Part shown: piece by piece, positions 17,747-25,515 of the stretch
Layout of the letters: every line of letters starts with the position of its first letter
Numbering within the stretch: position 1 is the stretch's first letter
Source: Allomuricauda sp.
GTDB lineage: Bacteria > Bacteroidota > Bacteroidia > Flavobacteriales > Flavobacteriaceae
NCBI GenBank assembly: GCA_017795045.1
Contig: CP051244.1
Coordinates: forward strand, 2,271,659-2,306,923
Direction: 5' to 3'
Length of the DNA stretch: 35,265 nt
Notes under the pieces: model-generated
Told to the model about the DNA's origin: nothing
The model's database searches: none
Seen by the model: the letters and a program-made list of their open reading frames with translations, nothing else
Made by a program: the position numbers and the translations under genes

Positions 17747-20455
17747 TTATCTTCTACCACTAAAAGGCTGGCTTCTATTTTCCCATTTCAGGTCACTCAA
17801 GATGGAACTCTTTATTCCAATAAAGAAATACCATCGTTCATAACGGCCAAAGGGAGTCCAGTCAAAACTGAGCCTAAAACTGTTCAAATCCCTTTTAAAA
17901 TTGAACCGTGTATCTGCAAATCCCTTGTTTTTAAGATCATACCCGGAGTTAAAGCCCACTTCCCATTTAGGGGAAAGCTGAACATTTCCAGTGAACATCA
18001 AAGAATGGTTGGTGATTTGTTTTTCCCGGTTTCGGTTGCTGTAGGTAGCCACATAGGTGAGTCGTACATCCCATGGAATTTTGGTACTGTATGTTGGGTT
18101 CTCCACATCATCATCATCACCGGGGGATTCATCCTTATTTCCAAAGTGGGATTCGCCATCCCGGGCACCCTTTAGCTCAAATGGATTGGCCCCATAGTCT
18201 GGGTCTTCCTGTTTGTCCTTATCCTCCTTGTTTTTTGCCCCTTTTTTAAACATATCACTGTCCAAGGTAAAGCCTGTGTTCAATCGTGCCGAAGTAAGTC
18301 GGGCCAACCCTCCCCCGTTTTTTATGTTCAGGGTGTTGATTCTTCTACCATTGTTGTCTATCGCGTAGGGGTCAAAGGAGGCCGAAAAGTTAATGGGTAC
18401 CTTCTTGATGATTTCTGTGGAACCGGAAAGATTGATTGGACTTAATTTCAGGGAGTCCGCCTCAAAATTATAGCTCGTGGACAGGGTAAGGTTACTCAGA
18501 ATACTGATTTTCTTCGGTTCCGTGGCCGTCGAGTCTTTGTCCCTCACCTTGGCCTCCAAGGTATTCTGCAATGAAAAGTTCAGGGAACTTCCCTTGCTCA
18601 ACGAAGGCCTTCCATAAATACTGGTCTCAAACGGAGTGTACTGTACCTCATCGCCATCGCCATCAGTGTAAGTATCATAAAATTGTTCAAAGGAAGGGGT
18701 GTAACTGTATCCAATGGATGGTCGCATGACGTGGCGTATGGCCTGAATCTTTTTGTCCTCCCCAAAATTAAAGGTACCATACACCACGGTACCTATACTG
18801 GCACCCAAGTTATAGCGGTTAAATCGGTCAAACCCCGCTACCGTGTCCGTGACAACCGCTTGTTCCTCCTCAACATATCTGCGGCGTATGGTCTCCAAGG
18901 TCCATACATCCTCATAACCTCCGTTTAAACTTACGCTCAAGTATTTGGCCACCTTAAAGTTGGTGCCAATGGGAATACGGTGTCTGGCCCCGACCCGGGC
19001 ACCTTCGAACATTTTGCTGGTGAAAAAATCCTCCTCATTGGTGGTGATGCTGTTCTGGGCGTTCACATCGTATTGAAAGTTGATGTTCTGCAAGATTCCC
19101 TTTTTTATTCCATCTCGCTTCGCAAATGGGAAAATACGCTCCATACTGGCCTGAAAGGTCGGTAGGGACATGTTGATGGTCCTTTCCTCTGTTCGGGTAT
19201 TCTGGGTATGCGTCAACGTAAGACTGGCATTCACCGAAGGATATGCAGGAAACGTTTTGGAATAACTGATGGAGGACGCAAAGGTGTTGGTCTGCGAATT
19301 ATTCCTATTTATTTGATTGAGCGAGTTGGTGTAATATTGGCTGCTCCCCAAGTTCACGGATGCCGAGAACCTTGAATAAGGACTGGCCTTTGGGTCTTGG
19401 GTGTGCGATATACGGATATTGTAGTTGCTGGTCCTGCTATAATCATCAAAGCCTTTTTGGCTTTGGATCAGGTTTTCATAATTAAAATTGATGTTGCCCC
19501 GGAATTGATACCGTTTTGAATACTCCGACTGCCCCCGAAATCCATAACTGCCGTTGGTATAGAAATCCCCTGTAACACTAAGGTCCACGTATTCGCTGAT
19601 GGGCAGATAATATCCTCCGTTCTGTAGGAAGTACCCCCTTTGGGGGTCGTTTCCAAAAGTGGGGAACAAAAGTCCTGCTACCCGCCCTGTAGTCAATGGA
19701 AAATAAGCAAAAGGCAAGGCTACAGGAGTAGGGACATCCACAATGTACATATTGCTGAAGCCCGCTATGATCTTTTTCTTGGGGACAAACTTGGCCTTGC
19801 GCACCCGTATGTAATAGTCGGGGTCAACGGTATCCTTTGAGGTGGTGAGTTTGGCTTCGCTTAAAAAGTAAACCGAGTCGTTCTCTTTTTTGGTGACCTC
19901 GGCATATACTTTCATGGCATCGCTCCCCAATTGGCCTAGACCGGCCTGCTGTTCCGTTCTGGAATTCCAGATAAGGGCCTTTTGCGTATCAAAATTAAAC
20001 CGTATGGAGTCCGGACGGACTTCATTGCTACCCTGTTTAAAATAGGGGATTTGTGAGTAGGTGCCCGTAGAGTCCTTCATCCGGCCCGCATATACCTCAT
20101 TTTTTACATAATCCATTACAATGACACCGGCTTTGAGCTCCGTATCCTGATAATAGATTTCTGCCTCATCGTACAGATAAATTTTGTTATCTTTCTGACT
20201 GAGTTTTACGTATTCCTTGGCTTTATATTTAATTTTATCCAACAACAAAGGCTGCTTTTGGGAAGCGGAATCCACCTCAACGGAATCCACCTCATTGGGA
20301 CCTTTTAGCAAATCGGAGGTAAGGACGGGAGCCGTTATGCTATCCTTGATGGCTTTGATGGGCAAAGGGGTAATGAGGTCTTCCTGAGCCACCGAGGATA
20401 TTGTGCCACAAAGAAGAACAAATAGGAAAACTAAAAGATGTTTGTTTGATTGCAA
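17747..20455 (-). CDS. lptD: LPS-assembly protein LptD (flavobacterial type)
   Basis: A 902-residue outer-membrane beta-barrel that inserts lipopolysaccharide into the outer leaflet. A signal peptide ends ISSVAQ. The N-terminal periplasmic OstA-like jellyroll (about 70-190) is seen in YLYDEAEIYYQDTELKAGVI and IRFNFDTQKALIWNSRTEQ. After it come PFAYFPLT and a long barrel of alternating aromatic strands ending in RWYFFIGIK. The Cys residues used for disulfide folding in E. coli LptD are not obvious, which is usual for Bacteroidota forms. It diverges from the amidase gene, an arrangement I recognise as common in Flavobacteriaceae. Confidence 0.92.
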   Translation of the reverse strand: MQSNKHLLVFLFVLLCGTISSVAQEDLITPLPIKAIKDSITAPVLTSDLLKGPNEVDSVEVDSASQKQPLLLDKIKYKAKEYVKLSQKDNKIYLYDEAEIYYQDTELKAGVIVMDYVKNEVYAGRMKDSTGTYSQIPYFKQGSNEVRPDSIRFNFDTQKALIWNSRTEQQAGLGQLGSDAMKVYAEVTKKENDSVYFLSEAKLTTSKDTVDPDYYIRVRKAKFVPKKKIIAGFSNMYIVDVPTPVALPFAYFPLTTGRVAGLLFPTFGNDPQRGYFLQNGGYYLPISEYVDLSVTGDFYTNGSYGFRGQSEYSKRYQFRGNINFNYENLIQSQKGFDDYSRTSNYNIRISHTQDPKASPYSRFSASVNLGSSQYYTNSLNQINRNNSQTNTFASSISYSKTFPAYPSVNASLTLTHTQNTRTEERTINMSLPTFQASMERIFPFAKRDGIKKGILQNINFQYDVNAQNSITTNEEDFFTSKMFEGARVGARHRIPIGTNFKVAKYLSVSLNGGYEDVWTLETIRRRYVEEEQAVVTDTVAGFDRFNRYNLGASIGTVVYGTFNFGEDKKIQAIRHVMRPSIGYSYTPSFEQFYDTYTDGDGDEVQYTPFETSIYGRPSLSKGSSLNFSLQNTLEAKVRDKDSTATEPKKISILSNLTLSTSYNFEADSLKLSPINLSGSTEIIKKVPINFSASFDPYAIDNNGRRINTLNIKNGGGLARLTSARLNTGFTLDSDMFKKGAKNKEDKDKQEDPDYGANPFELKGARDGESHFGNKDESPGDDDDVENPTYSTKIPWDVRLTYVATYSNRNREKQITNHSLMFTGNVQLSPKWEVGFNSGYDLKNKGFADTRFNFKRDLNSFRLSFDWTPFGRYERWYFFIGIKSSILSDLKWENRSQPFSGRR

Positions 20456-20501
20456 CGTGATAAATCCTATTTTTGTGCTGGTTTGGCTCAGTTTTTGGGC
20501 T

Positions 20502-20509
20502 CAAACTTA
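20502..20509 (-). promoter_or_regulatory. Putative -7 element (TAAGTTTG) for lptD
   Basis: Reads TAAGTTTG on the minus strand, matching TAnnTTTG, 46 nt before the lptD ATG, in the 130-bp divergent gap with the amidase gene. A plus-strand TATTTTTG at 20468-20475 may serve the amidase, but lies 110 nt before its start. Confidence 0.4.
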
Positions 20510-20585
20510 CATATATTTTTTGTTCTGATTATGGCTGATTACGATATTTTTAACCATTACAGGACACTATAATTACTCGGTTCTT

Positions 20586-21779
20586 ATGAATAAAAGCAGG
20601 TCAACATTTTTGGTTTTTCTCCTTACACTCCTCACACTGACATCTTTTACCAAAAATAATACCGAAGTCCCCCCCAAGGATAAATTTATTGTGGTTTTGG
20701 ATGCAGGGCATGGTGGGCACGATCCAGGAAACCTCGGAAATGGGTATCTGGAAAAGGATATATCATTGAACATTGTGCTGAAAGCTGGCGAGGAATTGAG
20801 TAAGGACCCCAGCATTAAAGTCATATACACCAGAAAGGACGATACATTTGTGGATCTCTTCAAAAGAGGGGAAATCGCCAATCAGGCCAATGCAGACTTG
20901 TTCGTTTCGGTCCATTGTAATTCCCATAGTTCAGACGCCAGTGGTGTGGAAACTTTTGTTTTGGGGCTTCATAAGAACAAACAGAACTTTGAAGTGGCCA
21001 AAAAGGAAAACTCCGTGATCTATTTGGAAGATGATTATGCGCAGCGTTATGCCGAGTATGACATCAATTCCCCGGAATCTGTGATAGGCCTTACCATTAT
21101 GCAGGAAGAGTTTTTGGACCAGAGCATCATGTTGGGAAAAAGGCTTCAAGATAATTTCACCAAACAACTAAAAAGAAAAGATAGAAAAGTCAAGCAAGCA
21201 GGATTTATAGTGTTGCACCAAACCTTTATGCCCAGTGTTTTGGTGGAAGCGGGCTTTTTGACCAATAAAAGCGAAGGGAGCTACCTCAACTCTTCAAAAG
21301 GACAAACAGAAATGGGCAAGGCCATCGCTTACGCAGTTTTGGCGTACAAGGCGGATATCAGTGGGGCTCCAGTACCAAGTGAAACAAGTATTGAAATTGA
21401 AGATACCGAAGTTGCCGTGAACCTTCCAGAAGAGACCCAACCTGTACAGCAGGAAAAAAAGGAAGAGTCCACACCTCCGGCGGAAGTCAAAAAAGAAACC
21501 GTGACTCCCCCAGTAGCAAACAAATCGGATGTGGTGTTTAAAATACAGCTTTTGGCCAGTGCCAAGAGCATTCCCCTTAATGGCGCCAACTTTAACGGTC
21601 TGGATCAATTGTCGCGGGAACCCTTTAAAAACCTGTATCGATACATGTATGGGAATGCAAGTACTTTGGAAGAAGCAAAACAGCTAAAATCCAATGCTGA
21701 TGCCAAGGGGTATACCACTTCATATATTGTGGCCTATAAAAATGGAAAACGCGTACCCATATCACAGGCAGTAAATTAG
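20586..21779 (+). CDS. N-acetylmuramoyl-L-alanine amidase (Amidase_3) with C-terminal SPOR domain
   Basis: A 397-residue periplasmic zinc amidase that cuts the bond between MurNAc and the stem peptide. A signal peptide covers about residues 1-22. Zinc ligands are seen at His42 (LDAGHGGHDPGN), Glu56 (LEKDIS) and His110 (VSVHCNSHSS), with catalytic Glu221 in VEAGFLTN. A Pro/Glu/Lys-rich linker (about 265-312) leads to a SPOR domain (318-397), which binds denuded glycan at division sites. This suggests a cell-separation amidase. It is 69 bp upstream of mlaD. Confidence 0.93.
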   Translation: MNKSRSTFLVFLLTLLTLTSFTKNNTEVPPKDKFIVVLDAGHGGHDPGNLGNGYLEKDISLNIVLKAGEELSKDPSIKVIYTRKDDTFVDLFKRGEIANQANADLFVSVHCNSHSSDASGVETFVLGLHKNKQNFEVAKKENSVIYLEDDYAQRYAEYDINSPESVIGLTIMQEEFLDQSIMLGKRLQDNFTKQLKRKDRKVKQAGFIVLHQTFMPSVLVEAGFLTNKSEGSYLNSSKGQTEMGKAIAYAVLAYKADISGAPVPSETSIEIEDTEVAVNLPEETQPVQQEKKEESTPPAEVKKETVTPPVANKSDVVFKIQLLASAKSIPLNGANFNGLDQLSREPFKNLYRYMYGNASTLEEAKQLKSNADAKGYTTSYIVAYKNGKRVPISQAVN

Positions 21780-21817
21780 GAGTGCAAAAACAATGGCAGT
21801 CTTGTTAAAATTATTCC

Positions 21818-21825
21818 TAATTTTG
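21818..21825 (+). promoter_or_regulatory. Putative -7 element (TAATTTTG) for mlaD
   Basis: TAATTTTG matches TAnnTTTG and ends 23 nt before the mlaD TTG start, inside the 69-bp gap after the amidase gene. mlaD and the following Fe-S genes may thus have their own promoter. Confidence 0.45.
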
Positions 21826-21848
21826 TTTAGAACCATAAACCGAATCTT

Positions 21849-22814
21849 TTGAAACTATCCAGGGAAATCAAAACTGGGATTATAGTACTCGTTGGGATTT
21901 TGGCCTTCATCTTTGGGCTGAGTTATCTTAAATCCGCCTCCCTTTTTGAAAACAACAAAACCTTCTACGCCGTATACGACAATGTTGGCGGACTGCAACC
22001 CGGTACCCAAGTGTCCATCAATGGTTTCACTGTGGGCAATGTGAACAATATTAAGTTCAAGGACAGCTCAGGAAAGCTGGTGGTTACCTTTACCGTCAGC
22101 AACGAATTTGATTTTTCCGGAAACAGTGTGGCGGAACTTTATGACACCGGTATCATCGGCGGAAAGGGAATCCAGATAAATCCCGTTTTTGATAATGCCC
22201 CGCTGGCAAAATCAGGAGATACACTAACTTCAAACATAAAACCGGGAATCACGGAACTGGTACAGCAAAAACTAACCCCCTTGCAAATGAAAGTGGAGGG
22301 AGCGGTTTCCAATGCCGATTCACTGCTGATGAACGTAAACCAGATTTTGGACGATCCCACCAAAAAAGAACTCAAACAAACCATTGTGGCCCTTCACGAG
22401 ATGGTAAATGCCTTTAAGGGAAGTGCGGACAAGCTCAATGGGCTGTTGGCAAACAATAAAGAAGAATTGGACAATTCCTTGAAGAATGTGAACAAAATCA
22501 CCACCAATTTTTCAAAACTGTCCGACTCATTGGCCAATGCAGGTCTTGCCCAGACCGTATCCAATTTTCAAGTTACGGTGAACCGATTGAACTCCGTGCT
22601 CGAAAAAATCGAGAAAGGAGAGGGGTCTTTGGGGAAGCTTACCCAGGATGAGGAACTGTACAGGAACCTAACGGATGCCTCAAAGGAATTGGACCTTCTG
22701 CTGCAAGACTTCAGGCTTAACCCAAAACGATATGTAAATGTGTCCGTGTTCGGGAAAAAGCAGAAAGAATACGCCCTTCCCGAAAACGACCCTGCCCAAC
22801 AACAGGAAAACTAG
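21849..22814 (+). CDS. MlaD family (MCE domain) lipid-transport protein
   Basis: A 321-residue protein anchored in the inner membrane, likely the substrate-binding part of an Mla-type phospholipid transporter. It starts with TTG; the resulting KLSREIKTGIIVLVG is the familiar start of flavobacterial MlaD proteins, and no ATG fits. After one membrane helix (about 10-26) comes a single MCE domain (about 37-115: FYAVYDNVGGLQPGTQVSINGFTVGNV). The remainder is helical and coiled-coil-like with Asn-rich repeats. The partner permease and ATPase (MlaE, MlaF) are not nearby. Only 3 bp separate it from the Fe-S gene, so they are probably co-transcribed. Confidence 0.92.
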   Translation: MKLSREIKTGIIVLVGILAFIFGLSYLKSASLFENNKTFYAVYDNVGGLQPGTQVSINGFTVGNVNNIKFKDSSGKLVVTFTVSNEFDFSGNSVAELYDTGIIGGKGIQINPVFDNAPLAKSGDTLTSNIKPGITELVQQKLTPLQMKVEGAVSNADSLLMNVNQILDDPTKKELKQTIVALHEMVNAFKGSADKLNGLLANNKEELDNSLKNVNKITTNFSKLSDSLANAGLAQTVSNFQVTVNRLNSVLEKIEKGEGSLGKLTQDEELYRNLTDASKELDLLLQDFRLNPKRYVNVSVFGKKQKEYALPENDPAQQQEN

Positions 22815-22817
22815 CCT

Positions 22818-24143
22818 ATGGAATACGTGCCCAACATTCTTTTTCTGATAGCCCTTATTGTGGGAATAGGTTTTTTTGCGAGAAATGTGAAAAAACTGTC
22901 CAGAAATATCAAATTGGGGAAAGATGTTGATGTAAGCGATAACAAGTCGCAGCGTTGGCGCAACATGGTTCGTATCGCATTGGGGCAGACCAAAATGGTG
23001 GTTCGTCCCGTGGCCGGTCTTATGCATATTATTGTGTATGTAGGCTTCATCATTATCAATATAGAAGTATTGGAGATCATCCTCGATGGGATTCTAGGGA
23101 CGCACAGATTGTTTTCGCCTTTGGGAGGATTGTACGATTTCCTTATCGGTTCTTTTGAAGTCTTGGCCCTTTTGGTAATCGTGGCCGTCGTGGTTTTTTG
23201 GATCCGCAGGAACATTATCCGGTTGAAACGGTTCATCAAACCTGAAATGCAAGGATGGCCCAAGAAAGATGGGAACATGATCCTGTACATCGAATTTGTT
23301 TTGATGTTGCTGTTTTTGACCATGAATGCTGCGGATTTTCAGTTGCAGCAATTGGGAGCGGAACATTACACCCAGGCAGGCGCTTTTCCGATAAGTCAAT
23401 TTATATTGCCGCTATTGGACGGATTGTCCATCTCCACATTGATGGTTATTGAACGGACAGCGTGGTGGTTGCATATTTTGGGCATTTTGGCCTTTTTGAA
23501 TTACCTCTATTATTCCAAACACCTGCATATTCTTTTGGCATTCCCGAACACGTACTATGGAAGGGTAAAGCCCCAAGGGGAGTTCAATAATTTGGAATCG
23601 GTGACCAATGAGGTCAAATTGATGATGGACCCATCGGCAGACCCATTTGCCGCACCTGCGGAAGGGGATGCTGCAGTACCTGAAAAGTTTGGCGCTTCGG
23701 ATGTCATGGACTTAAGTTGGGTGCAATTGCTCAACGCATACACCTGTACGGAGTGTGGTAGATGTACTTCCGAGTGTCCGGCCAACCAGACAGGAAAAAA
23801 ATTATCCCCAAGGAAGATCATGATGGACACCCGTGACCGTTTGGAGGAAGTGGGTAAGGTCATGGATGCCAACAAAGGGGAGTTTGTCCCGGATGGAAAG
23901 CAGCTTTTGGGAGACTATATCAGTCATGAGGAACTGTGGGCCTGTACCACCTGCAATGCTTGTGTACAAGCATGTCCCGTAAGCATAGATCCCTTGTCCA
24001 TTATTGTGGAAATGCGAAGGTATCTGGTAATGGAACAGTCTGCGGCACCAATGGAGCTGAACACTATGATGTCCAATATAGAGAACAACGGAGCCCCTTG
24101 GCCGTACAACCAAATGGACCGTTTAAATTGGGTGAACGAATAA
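22818..24143 (+). CDS. Membrane-bound (Fe-S)-binding protein, heterodisulfide-reductase/NarI-like with two 4Fe-4S clusters
   Basis: A 441-residue inner-membrane redox protein. The N-terminal half has about five hydrophobic helices (near 4-22, 65-90, 108-130, 153-171 and 206-232), with several His residues that could bind haem as in NarI-like subunits. The soluble half has two CxxCxxCxxxC motifs: Cys310/313/316/320 and Cys376/379/382/386, each ending Cys-Pro, for two [4Fe-4S] clusters. It probably relays electrons between quinone and the next gene product, a CCG-domain protein; the electron donor is unknown. The pair follows mlaD closely but their joint role is not established. Confidence 0.9.
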   Translation: MEYVPNILFLIALIVGIGFFARNVKKLSRNIKLGKDVDVSDNKSQRWRNMVRIALGQTKMVVRPVAGLMHIIVYVGFIIINIEVLEIILDGILGTHRLFSPLGGLYDFLIGSFEVLALLVIVAVVVFWIRRNIIRLKRFIKPEMQGWPKKDGNMILYIEFVLMLLFLTMNAADFQLQQLGAEHYTQAGAFPISQFILPLLDGLSISTLMVIERTAWWLHILGILAFLNYLYYSKHLHILLAFPNTYYGRVKPQGEFNNLESVTNEVKLMMDPSADPFAAPAEGDAAVPEKFGASDVMDLSWVQLLNAYTCTECGRCTSECPANQTGKKLSPRKIMMDTRDRLEEVGKVMDANKGEFVPDGKQLLGDYISHEELWACTTCNACVQACPVSIDPLSIIVEMRRYLVMEQSAAPMELNTMMSNIENNGAPWPYNQMDRLNWVNE

Positions 24144-24153
24144 TTTTAGGACT

Positions 24154-24939
24154 ATGAGCGAGCAATTGACAGTGAAGACCATGCAGCAATTCATGGCCGA
24201 AGGAAAGCAGCCAGAAATATTGTTCTGGGTGGGCTCTGCTGGTAGTTATGATGACCGTGCCAAAAAGATAAGCCGTGCCTTTGTAAAGTTGCTGAACAAG
24301 GCTAAGGTGGATTTTGCCGTCTTGGGACCTGAGGAAAGTTCTACCGGAGACGTGGCCAAAAGGGCAGGAAATGAGTTTCTGTTCCAAATGCAGGCCATGA
24401 TGAACATTGAATTGTTGAACGGCTATGAAATAAAGCGGATTGTAACCTGTGACCCACATTCCTTCAATACCCTTAAGAATGAATATCCAGGCCTTGGTGG
24501 AAAGTATGATGTAGTGCACCATACCCAATTCCTAAAGGAATTGTTGGATTCCGGACGTTTGACCATTGAAGGCAACACCTACAAAGGAAAACGCATTACC
24601 TTCCACGATCCCTGTTACTTAGGCCGTGCCAATTCGGTTTTTGAAGCGCCCAGGGAAGTACTCTCCAAAACAAACGCCGATTTGGTGGAAATGAAGCGAC
24701 ACAAGAGTAGGGCATTGTGCTGTGGAGCTGGAGGGGCACAAATGTTCAAAGAACCGGAAAAGGGAGATATGGACATTAATGTCTTACGTACAAAAGATGC
24801 TTTGGAGACCCAACCCAACATTATTGCAACAGGATGTCCCTATTGCAACACCATGATGACGGATGGTATCAAAGCCCATGAAAAAGAAGATACTGTTTCG
24901 GTTTTGGATGTGGCCGAACTTTTAGCAAACTCCATTTAG
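24154..24939 (+). CDS. (Fe-S)-binding protein with cysteine-rich CCG domain (HdrB/GlpC/LutA-like)
   Basis: A 261-residue soluble protein. The CCG signature is visible: Cys154 in HDPCYLGR, the Cys189-Cys190 pair in CCGAGG, and Cys228/Cys231 in TGCPYCNTM, with spacings of 35 and 38 residues like the domain that binds a noncubane or 4Fe-4S cluster in heterodisulfide reductases. An upstream copy of the domain is degenerate, with only Cys99 in TCDPHSFN. It starts 10 bp after the membrane Fe-S gene, and the two probably form one complex. The substrate is unknown. Confidence 0.9.
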   Translation: MSEQLTVKTMQQFMAEGKQPEILFWVGSAGSYDDRAKKISRAFVKLLNKAKVDFAVLGPEESSTGDVAKRAGNEFLFQMQAMMNIELLNGYEIKRIVTCDPHSFNTLKNEYPGLGGKYDVVHHTQFLKELLDSGRLTIEGNTYKGKRITFHDPCYLGRANSVFEAPREVLSKTNADLVEMKRHKSRALCCGAGGAQMFKEPEKGDMDINVLRTKDALETQPNIIATGCPYCNTMMTDGIKAHEKEDTVSVLDVAELLANSI

Positions 24940-24940
24940 T

Positions 24941-25423
24941 ATGTTGACAGATTTTAAAGACCTTCCAGGTCACTCAAGAATATGGATTTACCAATCCAAC
25001 AGAAGTTTTACCGATGCAGAACTTAAAGAGATTGAAGAAAGCCTATCCGGATTTTTAAAGGAATGGACGGCCCATGGCAGTGAACTGCATGCAGGTTTTG
25101 AGATTCGATATAAAAGATTCATCATCATTGGGTTGGACCAGTCCAATACCGGCGCTTCGGGATGTTCCATAGACGCTTCGGTTCACTTTATCCAAAGTTT
25201 GGAACAGAAATACAACGTGGTTTTACTGGATAGAATGAACGTTTCCTTCAAACAGGGAGAGTTCGTCGCCTATAAACCATTACAGGACTTCAAACGGATG
25301 GCAAAGGAAAAGGCGATATCCAAAAACACCATAGTCTTTAACAATTTGGTGGCCAGTAAATTGGAATATTTGGAGAATTGGGAAGTCCCTGCCAGTGAAA
25401 GTTGGCATGCCCGTTTTGTATAG
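24941..25423 (+). CDS. Conserved small protein of unknown function (often mislabelled 'ABC transporter ATPase')
   Basis: A 160-residue cytosolic protein that I recognise as a conserved Bacteroidota family. Its automatic name, ABC transporter ATPase, is not supported: there is no Walker A, Walker B or ABC signature. Visible features are an N-terminal LPGHSRIWIYQSNRSFT, a compact GLDQSNTGASGCSIDASVHF and a C-terminal WHARFV. It begins 1 bp after the stop of the Fe-S gene, so translational coupling is likely and a link to the Fe-S pair is plausible. No function is assigned. Confidence 0.8.
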   Translation: MLTDFKDLPGHSRIWIYQSNRSFTDAELKEIEESLSGFLKEWTAHGSELHAGFEIRYKRFIIIGLDQSNTGASGCSIDASVHFIQSLEQKYNVVLLDRMNVSFKQGEFVAYKPLQDFKRMAKEKAISKNTIVFNNLVASKLEYLENWEVPASESWHARFV

Positions 25424-25455
25424 CAATGCTCTTAAATTATCTTAATTTCTGTGCA

Positions 25456-25474
25456 TTCTTCGATGAAATGCAAT
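25456..25474 (-). promoter_or_regulatory. Conserved upstream motif, copy C (inverted)
   Basis: On the minus strand this reads TTGCATTTCATCGAAGAAT. It matches TTGCRTYTCATCGAWRAWT, shared with copies A and B, but lies in reverse orientation 41-60 nt before the GH3/serine hydrolase ATG. The 92-bp gap holding it has no clear -7 element. Confidence 0.3.
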
Positions 25475-25515
25475 ATTTTTATATGCTATAAGTTCATGTC
25501 ATAGGCAAGATATTT

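Noticed and set aside
24941..25423. Naming this gene an ABC transporter ATPase
   Set aside because: At 160 residues with no Walker A, Walker B or signature motif, the common automatic name is unsupported.
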